A DNA stretch of 64,000 bases from Candidatus Kapaibacterium sp. (GTDB lineage Bacteria > Bacteroidota > Ignavibacteria > Kapaibacteriales > HRBIN21), in contig JANXCT010000001.1 of the NCBI GenBank assembly GCA_025059875.1, positions 124,001-188,000 of the forward strand, given 5' to 3'. Made by a program: the position numbers and the translations under genes. The stretch's first letter is position 1, and each line of letters begins with the position of its first letter. Positions 17,732 through 25,337 of this stretch are shown piece after piece. Below the pieces are notes generated by a model. The model had not been told where the DNA came from, ran no database searches, and saw only the letters and a program-made list of their open reading frames with translations.

Positions 17732-17739
17732 TAATTTTG
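17732..17739 (+). promoter_or_regulatory. -7 promoter box before the tudor-like/rpsU pair
   Basis: TAATTTTG matches the Bacteroidota -7 consensus and lies 30 nt before the ATG at 17770. A TTC at 17712-17714 is about 17 bp upstream, a poor -33 match. Confidence 0.5.
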
Positions 17740-17769
17740 CGCAGGCTGGTACAACGCCACAGGCAGATA

Positions 17770-18180
17770 ATGGCGGCAACACGGCGTCGTCGTCGAGCGC
17801 GCAGATACGTGATGCTGTACTGCCCAGTGCTGATGCGTGTGACCCGCCATGAGTTCATCGGTGAGGTTATCGAGACTCCTGGCGGACGCCACCAATGGGC
17901 CCGCTGCATGGTCAGTCACCATGTTCAGCTGGTCAACATTGATCTATTGGAGGGCAATGGGCGAAACGATGGGGCAGTAGTGCCACTGACGCCAGAAGAC
18001 TCGAAGCGGTATACTCCCACGGGGGAGTACCAAGTTGGCGACGTCATCTACCACCCAGCCTGGGATGATTATGGCATTGTACGAAGCAAGGAGGTCCTTT
18101 CCAACGGTCTCCACGCTATCATCGTGCTCTTCAAGAAGAACAAGGAAAAGCGACTCATAGAGCGGTTGCAGCAGCAATAG
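17770..18180 (+). CDS. Small basic protein with UvrD-type tudor (DUF3553-like) domain
   Basis: A 136-residue protein. The first 12 residues are almost all arginine (MAATRRRRRARR). A central part of about 55 residues was not recognised. The C-terminal 50 residues (YQVGDVIYHPAWDDYGIV ... EKRLIERL) resemble the tudor-like domain at the end of PcrA/UvrD helicases, which contacts RNA polymerase or nucleic acid. The open frame extends back to 17518 over the previous gene, but the promoter box at 17732 and the basic N-terminus favour the ATG at 17770. It lies 6 nt before rpsU and probably shares its transcript, suggesting a link to translation or transcription. The function is a guess. Confidence 0.65.
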   Translation: MAATRRRRRARRYVMLYCPVLMRVTRHEFIGEVIETPGGRHQWARCMVSHHVQLVNIDLLEGNGRNDGAVVPLTPEDSKRYTPTGEYQVGDVIYHPAWDDYGIVRSKEVLSNGLHAIIVLFKKNKEKRLIERLQQQ

Positions 18181-18186
18181 AGAAGG

Positions 18187-18384
18187 ATGCCGGTTGGTAT
18201 CGTTGTTCAGCCCAACGAGTCTATTGATCGGGCGCTCCGTCGCTTCAAGAAGAAGTACGAGCGGAGCAAGGTGCTACGAGAGTATCGTCGCCACACAGTG
18301 TATCTGAAGCCCTCGGAGGAACGTCGCTTGGAGATGGTTCGAGCACGACGGCGTCAGCGTCGTGCTGCGGCAGAAGAGGAGTGA
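18187..18384 (+). CDS. rpsU: 30S ribosomal protein S21
   Basis: A 65-residue, strongly basic protein with the S21 pattern: GIVVQPNESIDRALRRFKKK, then YERSKVLREYRRH and an Arg/Lys-rich tail. S21 sits near the anti-Shine-Dalgarno end of 16S rRNA in the small subunit and helps initiation. The start has AGAAGG 1-6 nt upstream. It follows the tudor-like gene by 6 nt and is probably read from the promoter at 17732. Confidence 0.93.
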   Translation: MPVGIVVQPNESIDRALRRFKKKYERSKVLREYRRHTVYLKPSEERRLEMVRARRRQRRAAAEEE

Positions 18385-18414
18385 GAGGTTCTCTGGAGCT
18401 TTCGCCCCTGAGGT

Positions 18415-19396
18415 ATGGAAGAGAGGGCAAAGTTGCCACTGTCGGTTATTGTGCTTGCACAGAACAGTGCTGTTACAATTGAGCGTGCCCTCTTGCCCGT
18501 TGCCCAGCAAATTGTATACTGGGTCCACCGATAGCACCCCGGCAGTATGCCGCCAGCTTGGGGCTGAGGTATGCTCTTTTCCATGGAGTGATGACTTTTC
18601 TGCTGCTCGGAATGCTGCCCTCGAGCATGTTCGGATGCCGTGGGTGTTAGCGTTGGATAGCGACGAAGAGCTAGAAACGGCATCTCTACTCGAGTATGCC
18701 TGGGTGCTGGACCAGCCGGAGATTGGAGGGGTAGAGGTTGAGATTCGAAGTATAGCTTCCCTGCAGGACCGACAGACTCTAATCCAGCTCCACTGGTATC
18801 CTCGGCTTTTCCGCTCGGGACCGACGATTCGCTATATCGGAAGGGTCCACGAACAGATTCGTCCGGCCCTTGAGGCACGGGGGTGGCAGGTAGTCCGTAT
18901 GCCTATCGTTATCTGGCATTATGGGTATGCGGGGCGGCAGGCATGTGAGAAGGCACGGCGTAACGCAGAGCTGTTGCGTTACGAGCTTGCTCGCTCGCCA
19001 GGCGACATGTGGCTTCAGTATCACCTTGGTATGACCCTCTTCACTGCGGGAGAGAAGGAAGAGGCGCTTCGGGTGCTTTCTTCCTGCTGCTGGAGCAGCG
19101 AACTTTCACCAGAGCAAAGAGCCTGGGCGCGTATCCGAGCAGCCCAATCGGCATTGGCACTGAGTCGACTGGCAGAAGTGGAGAAGCTCTTGATGATGCC
19201 CATCCCAGAACCAGCGTTAGAGGGGCTCCGACGTTTCATCCTCGCGGCAACTTTCCTTCAGCAGCAGCGTTTTGAACAGGCGCTAACGCTGCTGGATTCC
19301 CCTGTTGTTCTGAACAGTCCGTTGGTTGAGGCGGAACGCGTGCAGGGATTCATCCGCCAGCTGTATGGCATCGTGCAATCACTATCCCAGCAGTAG
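18415..19396 (+). pseudogene. Frameshifted family 2 glycosyltransferase with TPR-like tail
   Basis: Two reading frames together make one GT2 protein. Frame one starts at ATG 18415 (MEERAKLPLSVIVLAQNSA ... AQQIVYW) and stops at TAG 18532. Frame two carries TGSTDSTP from 18518 and continues to 19396 with PWSDDFSAARNAAL, LALDSDEELE (the DxD-type metal site), HWYPRLFR and a helical TPR-like C-terminus. The join lies near 18514-18519. Aligned with the usual 'VDTGSTD' motif, the first Asp, a nucleotide-binding residue, is missing. Either this is a mutated gene or the assembly has an indel. If intact it would add a sugar to lipid, protein or polysaccharide. It overlaps the convergent DUF2851 gene by 15 nt. 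Confidence 0.75.
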
Positions 19397-20383
19397 CTCC
19401 GCTGTGCGGTAGAACTCCAAGATGTCTCCGAAGCGATAAGTAGCGAGCAGCTCGCGGCAGAGCATCCCACTCCCACGTTGGCGCAGCCACTCCAGCATCC
19501 CTTGCTGTTGCCACATATAGCGCTGAGGCAAATGCGGGAAGCGACGCTGGAGGTGGCCATAGCGTACACGACTCGGAGTAGACCAGTACCACGCCAAAAG
19601 CTCAATCCGTTGCTCTGGATTTGCGTGAGCTAAGAGACAAGGGAGGCAGGCGTTGAGGAGGAGCTCCATTCGCAGATGGGTTCCCTCATTCACAATGCGT
19701 TGACGAGATAGCTCTTGCAGGCGGAGAGTAAGGTTCAGGGGTGCACGACGGTGAAAGTCTGTCAGGAGCTGTGCAATACCGGAGGTTGGAAGGGCTTGAG
19801 AAAGTGCGGCGATCGTGGTGACTGTGTGGACTGGTCGCCGGCGCTTCTGGAGGTAGCGCTGGAGGAAATCCTGAGCAAAAGCAAGTGCCCCGGCCTGAAA
19901 GCCTAACCGTTGCATGTACTGACGTGCCGTTGCTGTGTATCGTAGGAGCCGGAGTAGCGCGAAGTACTGGAGCTCTTGCATGGAGAGAAGCAGCTCTGGA
20001 GTAGTGGCGAGTTCTGTCGATGTCCTCTGGAGCAACGGGAGCAGCTCAGATTCCGGTATTACGAGGATTTCTGGGGGGCCCTGGGGAACGGTGGTTGGAG
20101 GTGTTGTTAGGATGTGGAGAATGACGCGGGAATAGAGTGGGTCGGCGGAATGGCCGTGGAGTTCCCACTCCTGTAGGCTCCGATGGAATTCGCCGTCCCC
20201 GACGCAGATGAGGTCGTCGAGTAGGAGCACCATGTCCCGGAAGTCGGGGCCTTCATGGACGTTGAGTTCTCCGGGGGCCAAGACTTGCAGACGCTTCTGC
20301 CCGAGTGTCTGCCAGACTCGAGCAGGGTCAGAGAGGAGCCGATGGACGGCTTCCTGGAGGTGTCGTTCTGAAACTTCCTGCAT
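19382..20383 (-). CDS. DUF2851 family protein
   Basis: A 333-residue cytoplasmic protein. The N-terminal third has the DUF2851 signature: GELNVHEGPDFRDMVL, VGDGEFHRSLQEWELHGH and YSRVILHILTT. The spaced Asp, Glu and His residues recall a metal-binding nuclease-like fold, but no reaction has been assigned to the family to my knowledge. The remainder is helical. It is last in the minus-strand chain, 3 nt after pyrF, and its 3' end overlaps the glycosyltransferase frame. Confidence 0.85.
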   Translation of the reverse strand: MQEVSERHLQEAVHRLLSDPARVWQTLGQKRLQVLAPGELNVHEGPDFRDMVLLLDDLICVGDGEFHRSLQEWELHGHSADPLYSRVILHILTTPPTTVPQGPPEILVIPESELLPLLQRTSTELATTPELLLSMQELQYFALLRLLRYTATARQYMQRLGFQAGALAFAQDFLQRYLQKRRRPVHTVTTIAALSQALPTSGIAQLLTDFHRRAPLNLTLRLQELSRQRIVNEGTHLRMELLLNACLPCLLAHANPEQRIELLAWYWSTPSRVRYGHLQRRFPHLPQRYMWQQQGMLEWLRQRGSGMLCRELLATYRFGDILEFYRTAELLLG

Positions 20384-20386
20384 GGG

Positions 20387-21199
20387 TCATTCTACGGTGG
20401 GTGTGTAGCCAATCTCGCGGGCAAAGGCTTGTGCTGCACGGGCTGCAGCGTCAGCAAAGTCTAGGCCAGGGGAGGCATAGAGGATAGAGCGCCCAACATT
20501 CACCACGAGTGGACCATCTTGGTTAGCAGCGAGGAGCTGCGAAAGGTCTCCCCCCTGATGTCCAACGCCTGGAACCAGAAACCAGGAGGCCGGAGCGAGG
20601 GCACGTGCCAACGCAAAGTCCTCGGGTGCCGTTGCGCCGACGACGAACCCAATTTGCGTTTGTCGTCCCCAGCGCAGCCCCTGCAGGATGATGTGAGCGA
20701 AGAGGGGACGACCATCCTGACAGCGTAGAGTTAGGAAGTCGGATGCGCCAGCATTCGAGGTTCGCGCGAGGAGGAAGACGAGCTTGTCTGAGTATGAGAG
20801 GAACGGGGTAACGGAGTCCGCGCCGAGGAGAGGGTTAAGGGTGACCGCGTCGAAGGGAAGGCTTTCAAACAGCGTACGAGCAGCGATTTCAGCAGTGTGT
20901 GGGACATCGCCTCGCTTAGCATCAGCTATCACTAATGATTCTGCAGGCAGGGCAGCAAGAGTATCCTCCAGTAGCTCCCAACCTGCGGTGCCGAAGTGCT
21001 CGTAGAAGGTGAGGTTCAGCTTGTATGCACAGGCAAATTCCTGAGTTGAGGCAATGATTTCGCGAAGGAACTTCTTCCATGGATGGGACTCCGTGCGGAG
21101 GATCGGAGGGAGGAAGCGATTGTCGGGGTCCAGACCGATACAGAGCCGGCTGCGGAGATTCCGCTGCCGTCGGAGGAGCTTATCGGCAGCAGAGCCCAT
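20387..21199 (-). CDS. pyrF: Orotidine 5'-phosphate decarboxylase (type 2)
   Basis: Decarboxylates OMP to UMP, the last step of de novo pyrimidine synthesis. The 270-residue protein shows the type 2 PyrF pattern: LCIGLDPD near residue 20, the catalytic DAKRGDVPHTA (Lys and Asp), DAVTLNPLLG, FLVPGVGHQGGD and the phosphate-binding VNVGRSI. The start is 2 nt after the M48 peptidase stop, so the two are translationally close. No other pyr gene is in the window. Confidence 0.95.
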   Translation of the reverse strand: MGSAADKLLRRQRNLRSRLCIGLDPDNRFLPPILRTESHPWKKFLREIIASTQEFACAYKLNLTFYEHFGTAGWELLEDTLAALPAESLVIADAKRGDVPHTAEIAARTLFESLPFDAVTLNPLLGADSVTPFLSYSDKLVFLLARTSNAGASDFLTLRCQDGRPLFAHIILQGLRWGRQTQIGFVVGATAPEDFALARALAPASWFLVPGVGHQGGDLSQLLAANQDGPLVVNVGRSILYASPGLDFADAAARAAQAFAREIGYTPTVE

Positions 21200-21201
21200 C
21201 C

Positions 21202-21990
21202 TTACGGGAGCAGACGCAGGAACTCACGGTATCGCTGGGTACGCAGATTCTGCTCTGTAGGAGCCGGAAGGCCGGCCTTTTGAATCCGTTGTCGCATTGC
21301 AAGAATCCGGTCTTCGGGCAAAGGATGGGTGGAGAGAAGCCGCTCTAGCATTGGGAGCCGAGACTGCCGCTGCTGTGCGATCTTCTCGAAGAAGAAGGTA
21401 AGGGCACCGGGATACCATGGGGTGCTTCGTAGGTAGCGGAAGGAGTAATCGTCGGCCTCCATCTCATCGCTTCGGCTGTTGGCCAGGAGAGCCAGTCCAG
21501 TGAAGAGGTTTGCAACCAGCTCTGTTGCTCGGTCAGGTCGCCTACCGAGGACGATGTCCATTAGGAGCTGGGCGCCCAGGGCTTTGGTCATTCGCTCGGT
21601 AGCATGGCGCCGTTCGGCATGCGCGATCTCGTGGGCTAAAACACCGGCCAGTGTTGCCTCGTTTTCAACGAACTTCAGCAGTCCGGTGTACACGTAGATG
21701 TATCCACCGGGGGTACAGAAGGCATTGATGGTCTGGTCGTCGCGCAGCAAAGTGACTCGGTAAGCAAAGCGGTTTCGATAGCGAATTTCCGGAGAGCGCA
21801 GGATTTCGTCTACGATGGCTTGAACATACTGCCGCGCCGGTTCATTATTCAGCAGAGGGTACTCGCGGGGATTTGCTCGGATCTGGTGGTCTATTTCGGC
21901 TCCAAGCCGGACATCCTCACTCGGCGGGAAGACATTGAGGTCAGCACAGCTTGAGACGATCAGTGCCGTGAGCAGGGGCACAAGCAGCAT
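21202..21990 (-). CDS. M48 family zinc metalloprotease, lipoprotein
   Basis: A 262-residue BepA/LoiP-like peptidase. The N-terminus is a lipoprotein signal (LLVPLLTALIVSSC, lipidation at Cys15). The zinc motif HEIAH is near residue 120 and the third ligand is probably the Glu in SDEMEADDYSFRYL. INAFCTPGGYIYVYTGLL before HEIAH is the usual M48 strand. It probably acts on the periplasmic side of the inner or outer membrane in envelope protein quality control. Its start lies 31 nt inside the end of truA. Confidence 0.9.
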   Translation of the reverse strand: MLLVPLLTALIVSSCADLNVFPPSEDVRLGAEIDHQIRANPREYPLLNNEPARQYVQAIVDEILRSPEIRYRNRFAYRVTLLRDDQTINAFCTPGGYIYVYTGLLKFVENEATLAGVLAHEIAHAERRHATERMTKALGAQLLMDIVLGRRPDRATELVANLFTGLALLANSRSDEMEADDYSFRYLRSTPWYPGALTFFFEKIAQQRQSRLPMLERLLSTHPLPEDRILAMRQRIQKAGLPAPTEQNLRTQRYREFLRLLP

Positions 21991-22772
21991 GGTTCTTCAG
22001 ACACTTGAGGGAACAGGACCTGAATATCCGGCGGGTAGAAGACGGATTCCAGTACTAGTCCGTGCGGGGGCGCCAGAGGGCTGGCGTATCGTCGGTCGCG
22101 GGCGGCTAAAGCGTGCTGGAGTTCCTCCAACGTCCGGCGCCGCTGTGCTACCTGGACCATTGCCCCAACGAGGGCTCGGACCATGCCGTAGACGAAGCGA
22201 TCAGCTCGAATGTAGAAACGCCAGGAGTACGGACAGGGTTGGCTCCAGTGAGCCTCTGTAACTGAGCAGATGTAGCTTTTGGTGCTGGGGTCATGCTTGG
22301 AGAAGGTCGTGAAGTCATGGCGGCCCACGAAGAGGGACGTTGCAGCCTGTAGGAGCTCGCCGTCAAGGGGGACAGGAACATACCAACTGAAATGGCGCGA
22401 GAAGACCGAGGGGCGGTTCGTAATCATGTATGAGTACGCGCGTGCACAGGCATCGTAGCGGACATGAATTGGGCGCTCGCTGAGTCGGGCAGCACGGACG
22501 AGAAGGTCGTCAGGCAGGAGGCTGTTGAGCGCTCTCGGAATCCGCTCTTCTGGAATTCGTGGAATTGTTGGCAAGCGCACGTGAACGACTTGTCCACGGG
22601 CATGAACACCAGCGTCGGTCCGGCCTGCTGCGACGGCTCGAACAGGGAATCCAAGGAGCTGGGTGAGGGCATCTTCAAGGGTCGCCTGTACAGTCCTTGC
22701 CCCTCGCTGGCGTTGCCAGCCGGCATAATGCGTGCCGTCGTACTCAAGGAGCAAGAGGAGCGTGTAGGACAT
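21960..22772 (-). CDS. truA: tRNA pseudouridine(38-40) synthase
   Basis: Converts uridines 38-40 in the tRNA anticodon arm to pseudouridine. The 270-residue protein has LEYDGTHYAGWQRQ at the N-terminus, the catalytic Asp in GRTDAGVHARGQVVH (near residue 55) and HDFTTFSK and RFVYGMVRALVGAM further on, all standard for TruA. It overlaps the M48 gene downstream by 31 nt and the lipoprotein gene upstream by 29 nt. Confidence 0.96.
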   Translation of the reverse strand: MSYTLLLLLEYDGTHYAGWQRQRGARTVQATLEDALTQLLGFPVRAVAAGRTDAGVHARGQVVHVRLPTIPRIPEERIPRALNSLLPDDLLVRAARLSERPIHVRYDACARAYSYMITNRPSVFSRHFSWYVPVPLDGELLQAATSLFVGRHDFTTFSKHDPSTKSYICSVTEAHWSQPCPYSWRFYIRADRFVYGMVRALVGAMVQVAQRRRTLEELQHALAARDRRYASPLAPPHGLVLESVFYPPDIQVLFPQVSEEPCCLCPCSRH

Positions 22773-23367
22773 GCTTCTCTAGGTCCCGCTGAACGTGGCG
22801 CCGCAGTTCAGGGTAGAGAGTGGAAGCCTCTTGCCGAAGCTGCTGCCAGAAGTCCGGCGGACGACGGCGCCAGTCCCACGGCTCTATCTGTGGGTAGGAC
22901 CGAAGCCACAGAACAGCGATCTCAGTTTCTGCCCCGTTGTAGCGCTCAATCGACCAGTAGAGGTTGCGAATCGGGGTTGTGTACTGGAGATCGGAGACCT
23001 CTCCTTCGTAAGTGGGGACACGCCATTCTAGCGTAGAGTCTTTGGTAGTGTGTCGTTGCGGGACGCTACGAAGTAGCTCCTTCTGTGCTGGCCGCAGAGG
23101 ACCAGCAAAGCGTCCCAGGTATTCTTGCCATGCCGCCACGTACAGCGGGGTCTGGTCTCCGGAGATGAACAGGAAGACGGGGATATACCGAGCCTGGCCA
23201 AATGTGATAGAGTCCCAGCATTCAAAGACGGAAATGCGAAGTGCACCGCCAACAGTGAACGTGTCATAGAGTCGCAGCGGGGTCACAACTGGTCGCGTCG
23301 GGATACTACACCCGGCAGCCAGTACGATTGCACTGCCAAGGAGAGTTAGCAAGCGGCCGTATTGCAT
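22744..23367 (-). CDS. Putative lipoprotein, GldH-like size, unknown function
   Basis: A 207-residue protein. The ATG at 23367 is chosen because it gives a lipoprotein signal (MQYGRLLTLLGSAIVLAAGC, lipidation at Cys20); an earlier in-frame start at 23421 would bury that signal. The mature part is rich in aromatic residues and Arg, with no repeat or catalytic motif seen (VFLFISGDQTPLYVAAW, LYWSIERYNGAETEIAV). The gene overlaps mtaB by 22 nt upstream and truA by 29 nt downstream. It may be an envelope protein restricted to this lineage. Not assigned. Confidence 0.7.
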   Translation of the reverse strand: MQYGRLLTLLGSAIVLAAGCSIPTRPVVTPLRLYDTFTVGGALRISVFECWDSITFGQARYIPVFLFISGDQTPLYVAAWQEYLGRFAGPLRPAQKELLRSVPQRHTTKDSTLEWRVPTYEGEVSDLQYTTPIRNLYWSIERYNGAETEIAVLWLRSYPQIEPWDWRRRPPDFWQQLRQEASTLYPELRRHVQRDLEKHVLHAPLAP

Positions 23368-24698
23368 GATCCGCTTACAAGCTCTATGGGAATGTACGAG
23401 GGCTCCGAGAGCTCTCCCCATACGACTCCGTTAAGGAGGGAGGTCAATCGAACCGGTAGGGGGTGCTGTGGGAGTGTCGGTGGGGCTGCAAAACGGACCC
23501 GAATGTAGTTCTCGGTCCAGCCTTCCCACGTGCCAGTTAGCGGGTCGTAGACTTCGGGAATCACCGTCCGGGTAGTGCCGAGGTTTGCTTGGTAGAAGTG
23601 TTGGCATTTAAGCTCGGAGAGCTGTCGGAGGCGGTGGGTGCGCTCCCTTCGTACTCTCACAGGGACGGCTCCCGGCATAGTTGCCGCGGGTGTCCCCTCG
23701 CGCTCGGAGTACGTAAAGGCGTGGATGTAGCTGATGGGCAGGTCCTCCAGTAGGCGGTACGTAGCTGCAAAGTGGTCTTCCGTCTCTCCTGGAAAGCCCG
23801 TTAGGACGTCTACGCCGATAGCGCAGTGAGGGATTCGCTCGTGGATACAAAGTATGAGGGACCTATATCGTTCGACTGTGTACCGGCGGCGCATGCGGCG
23901 AAGGATTTCGTTAGAGCCGCTCTGGAGGGGAATGTGGAAGTGAGGGCAGAAGATGGGAGAGGAGGCGACAATCTCAAGGATGTCTGGGGTTAAGAGGTTA
24001 GGCTCGATAGACGAGAGGCGGACACGAAAGGCCGGTCGTAGCTCCGCGAGGAGGCGAAGTACGTCGATGAGGCGTTCGCCTGTTGGAGCGCGGTAGTCAC
24101 CAAGGTTGATGCCTGTCAGCACGACCTCGTAGTAGCCTGCACGCTCCAAAGCTCGGAAGTGAGTTAGCAAGTCTGAGAAGGGCATACTGCGGCTTGGGCC
24201 CCGAGCTTTCGGGATGGTGCAGAAGCTACAACGGTAGCTACAGCCGTCTTGGATTTTCAGGAAGCCCCGTGTTCGACTATCCTCGTCAGCAGAGCGAGCT
24301 GGCGAGAAGCAGGGCGAGTGAAGAGGGGAGACCAACACATGAGGGCCTCCACCGAGGAGGCGAAGTCGGTCAACAATCTCCGCGGCTTGCGCTTTCTCCT
24401 GGTTGCCGAGGACTGCTGAGACTCCGTGGATGCGAGCAATCTCTTCAGGCTTCAGTTGGGCATAGCAGCCCATGACGCCAATGAAAGCGTTCGGAGCCAG
24501 GCGATGGGCACGTCGAATGACTTTGCGGCATTCTGCATCAGCGGACTCCGTTACTGTGCAGGTGTTGATCAGCACAACATCCGCTGGCTCACCAAAGGGC
24601 ACCACTGTGTACCCTAGCTCCTCGAACTGCTGCCGGATGTGGGAGGTCTCGGCATAGTTCAGCTTACATCCAAGCGTGTAGAGGGCCACGCGTGGCAT
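23346..24698 (-). CDS. mtaB: tRNA t6A37 methylthiotransferase
   Basis: Radical-SAM enzyme that adds a methylthio group to t6A37 of tRNA. The 450-residue protein has the N-terminal [4Fe-4S] domain (YTLGCKLNYAET, MGCYAQLKPEE), the radical-SAM CxxxCxxC motif in DGCSYRCSFCTIP near residue 155, LTGINLGDY, and a C-terminal TRAM-like part. CTIPKARGPSRS and the KLNYAE opening fit MtaB better than MiaB or RimO. It is the first gene of the minus-strand chain running to 19382 and is preceded by the gene-free region to 25337. Confidence 0.92.
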   Translation of the reverse strand: MPRVALYTLGCKLNYAETSHIRQQFEELGYTVVPFGEPADVVLINTCTVTESADAECRKVIRRAHRLAPNAFIGVMGCYAQLKPEEIARIHGVSAVLGNQEKAQAAEIVDRLRLLGGGPHVLVSPLHSPCFSPARSADEDSRTRGFLKIQDGCSYRCSFCTIPKARGPSRSMPFSDLLTHFRALERAGYYEVVLTGINLGDYRAPTGERLIDVLRLLAELRPAFRVRLSSIEPNLLTPDILEIVASSPIFCPHFHIPLQSGSNEILRRMRRRYTVERYRSLILCIHERIPHCAIGVDVLTGFPGETEDHFAATYRLLEDLPISYIHAFTYSEREGTPAATMPGAVPVRVRRERTHRLRQLSELKCQHFYQANLGTTRTVIPEVYDPLTGTWEGWTENYIRVRFAAPPTLPQHPLPVRLTSLLNGVVWGELSEPSYIPIELVSGSCNTAAC

Positions 24699-25337
24699 TT
24701 CGTGTTCGGGCTTGGGATAGTGGGCGCTGCTACCGACGAACGAGGTAGAGAGCTTCGTGCTAATCTACAATCGAGTTGCTTGGTACTTCGTCTGCCGTGC
24801 GGCCACAACTACGGATTTGCTGGCTTTGTGACGACAAGAGCTTCAGAAAAGCTGCGGAGGCAGGCCCAACGTGAGGGGTTTTTTCCTCTCTGCACTCATC
24901 CGGACGGTGCTATGGGGGGCATGATCCCGTAACCCCCTCTGGTGAGCCGGGAACCAGACTAGGATCACCCTCGTGTACGGAGCCCTTCCTCCGTGTCTAC
25001 GGTACATCGGGGTACTGTGATAGCATTCGGTTCTGCACTAATGAGACCTGAGTCTGCAGCATGCTGAAAAAGCTCTCGCTTCGAGTCTATCCGCAGCGAG
25101 ATCTGAGGGATGCTGCATTTCAATGCCTTGAGGAAAGGTGTTGGCCGCAAAGGGATGCCAAAGAGCCAGCAGGAGAATGTTAGGCAAGCTCGATACTCCC
25201 TTTGGCTTTACTTCTGACGCCATCTTTGTGGCTGGTTGCCAAGGATGGAGTGGAAAGAGCCGTGGGTTGAGGGTGAGGTTTGGCAAGGAAAGGCAGATGT
25301 GCCGTACGGTAGGTAGTGTCAGTTAAGTCCAAATGAG
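24699..25337. other. Gene-free region with several hairpins
   Basis: 639 bp between the divergent mtaB and S9 peptidase genes, with no convincing protein gene. Inverted repeats seen: GAGG/CCTC around a T-rich loop near 24873-24888; GGGGG/CCCCC at 24915-24937; TCTGGT/ACCAGA at 24938-24958; and a two-part stem at 25055-25117. These could be leaders of either gene or an independent RNA. CATCTTTG near 25225 is one base off the -7 promoter consensus. It did not match tmRNA, RNase P or SRP RNA landmarks. Confidence 0.45.
25055..25117 (+). ncRNA. Candidate structured RNA element
   Basis: An outer 8-bp stem (TGCAGCAT at 25055 with ATGCTGCA at 25110) encloses a second stem of 10 positions with one mismatch (AGCTCTCGCT at 25071 with AGCGAGATCT at 25095) and a 14-nt loop. 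The nested layout in a gene-free region suggests RNA structure. The transcribed strand is unknown and no family was recognised. Confidence 0.3.

Noticed and set aside
24639-24932. Possible 97-residue gene at the start of the gene-free region
   Set aside because: It overlaps the start of mtaB, its sequence has no recognisable pattern, and it runs through the hairpins there.
24890-24966. Cobalamin-riboswitch-like string (GGTG ... CCCGTAAC ... GAGCCGGGAACCAG)
   Set aside because: The GGTG and CCCGTAAC pieces recall the B12 box, but the spacing to the last piece is far too short, the surrounding helices are missing, and neither flanking gene concerns cobalamin.
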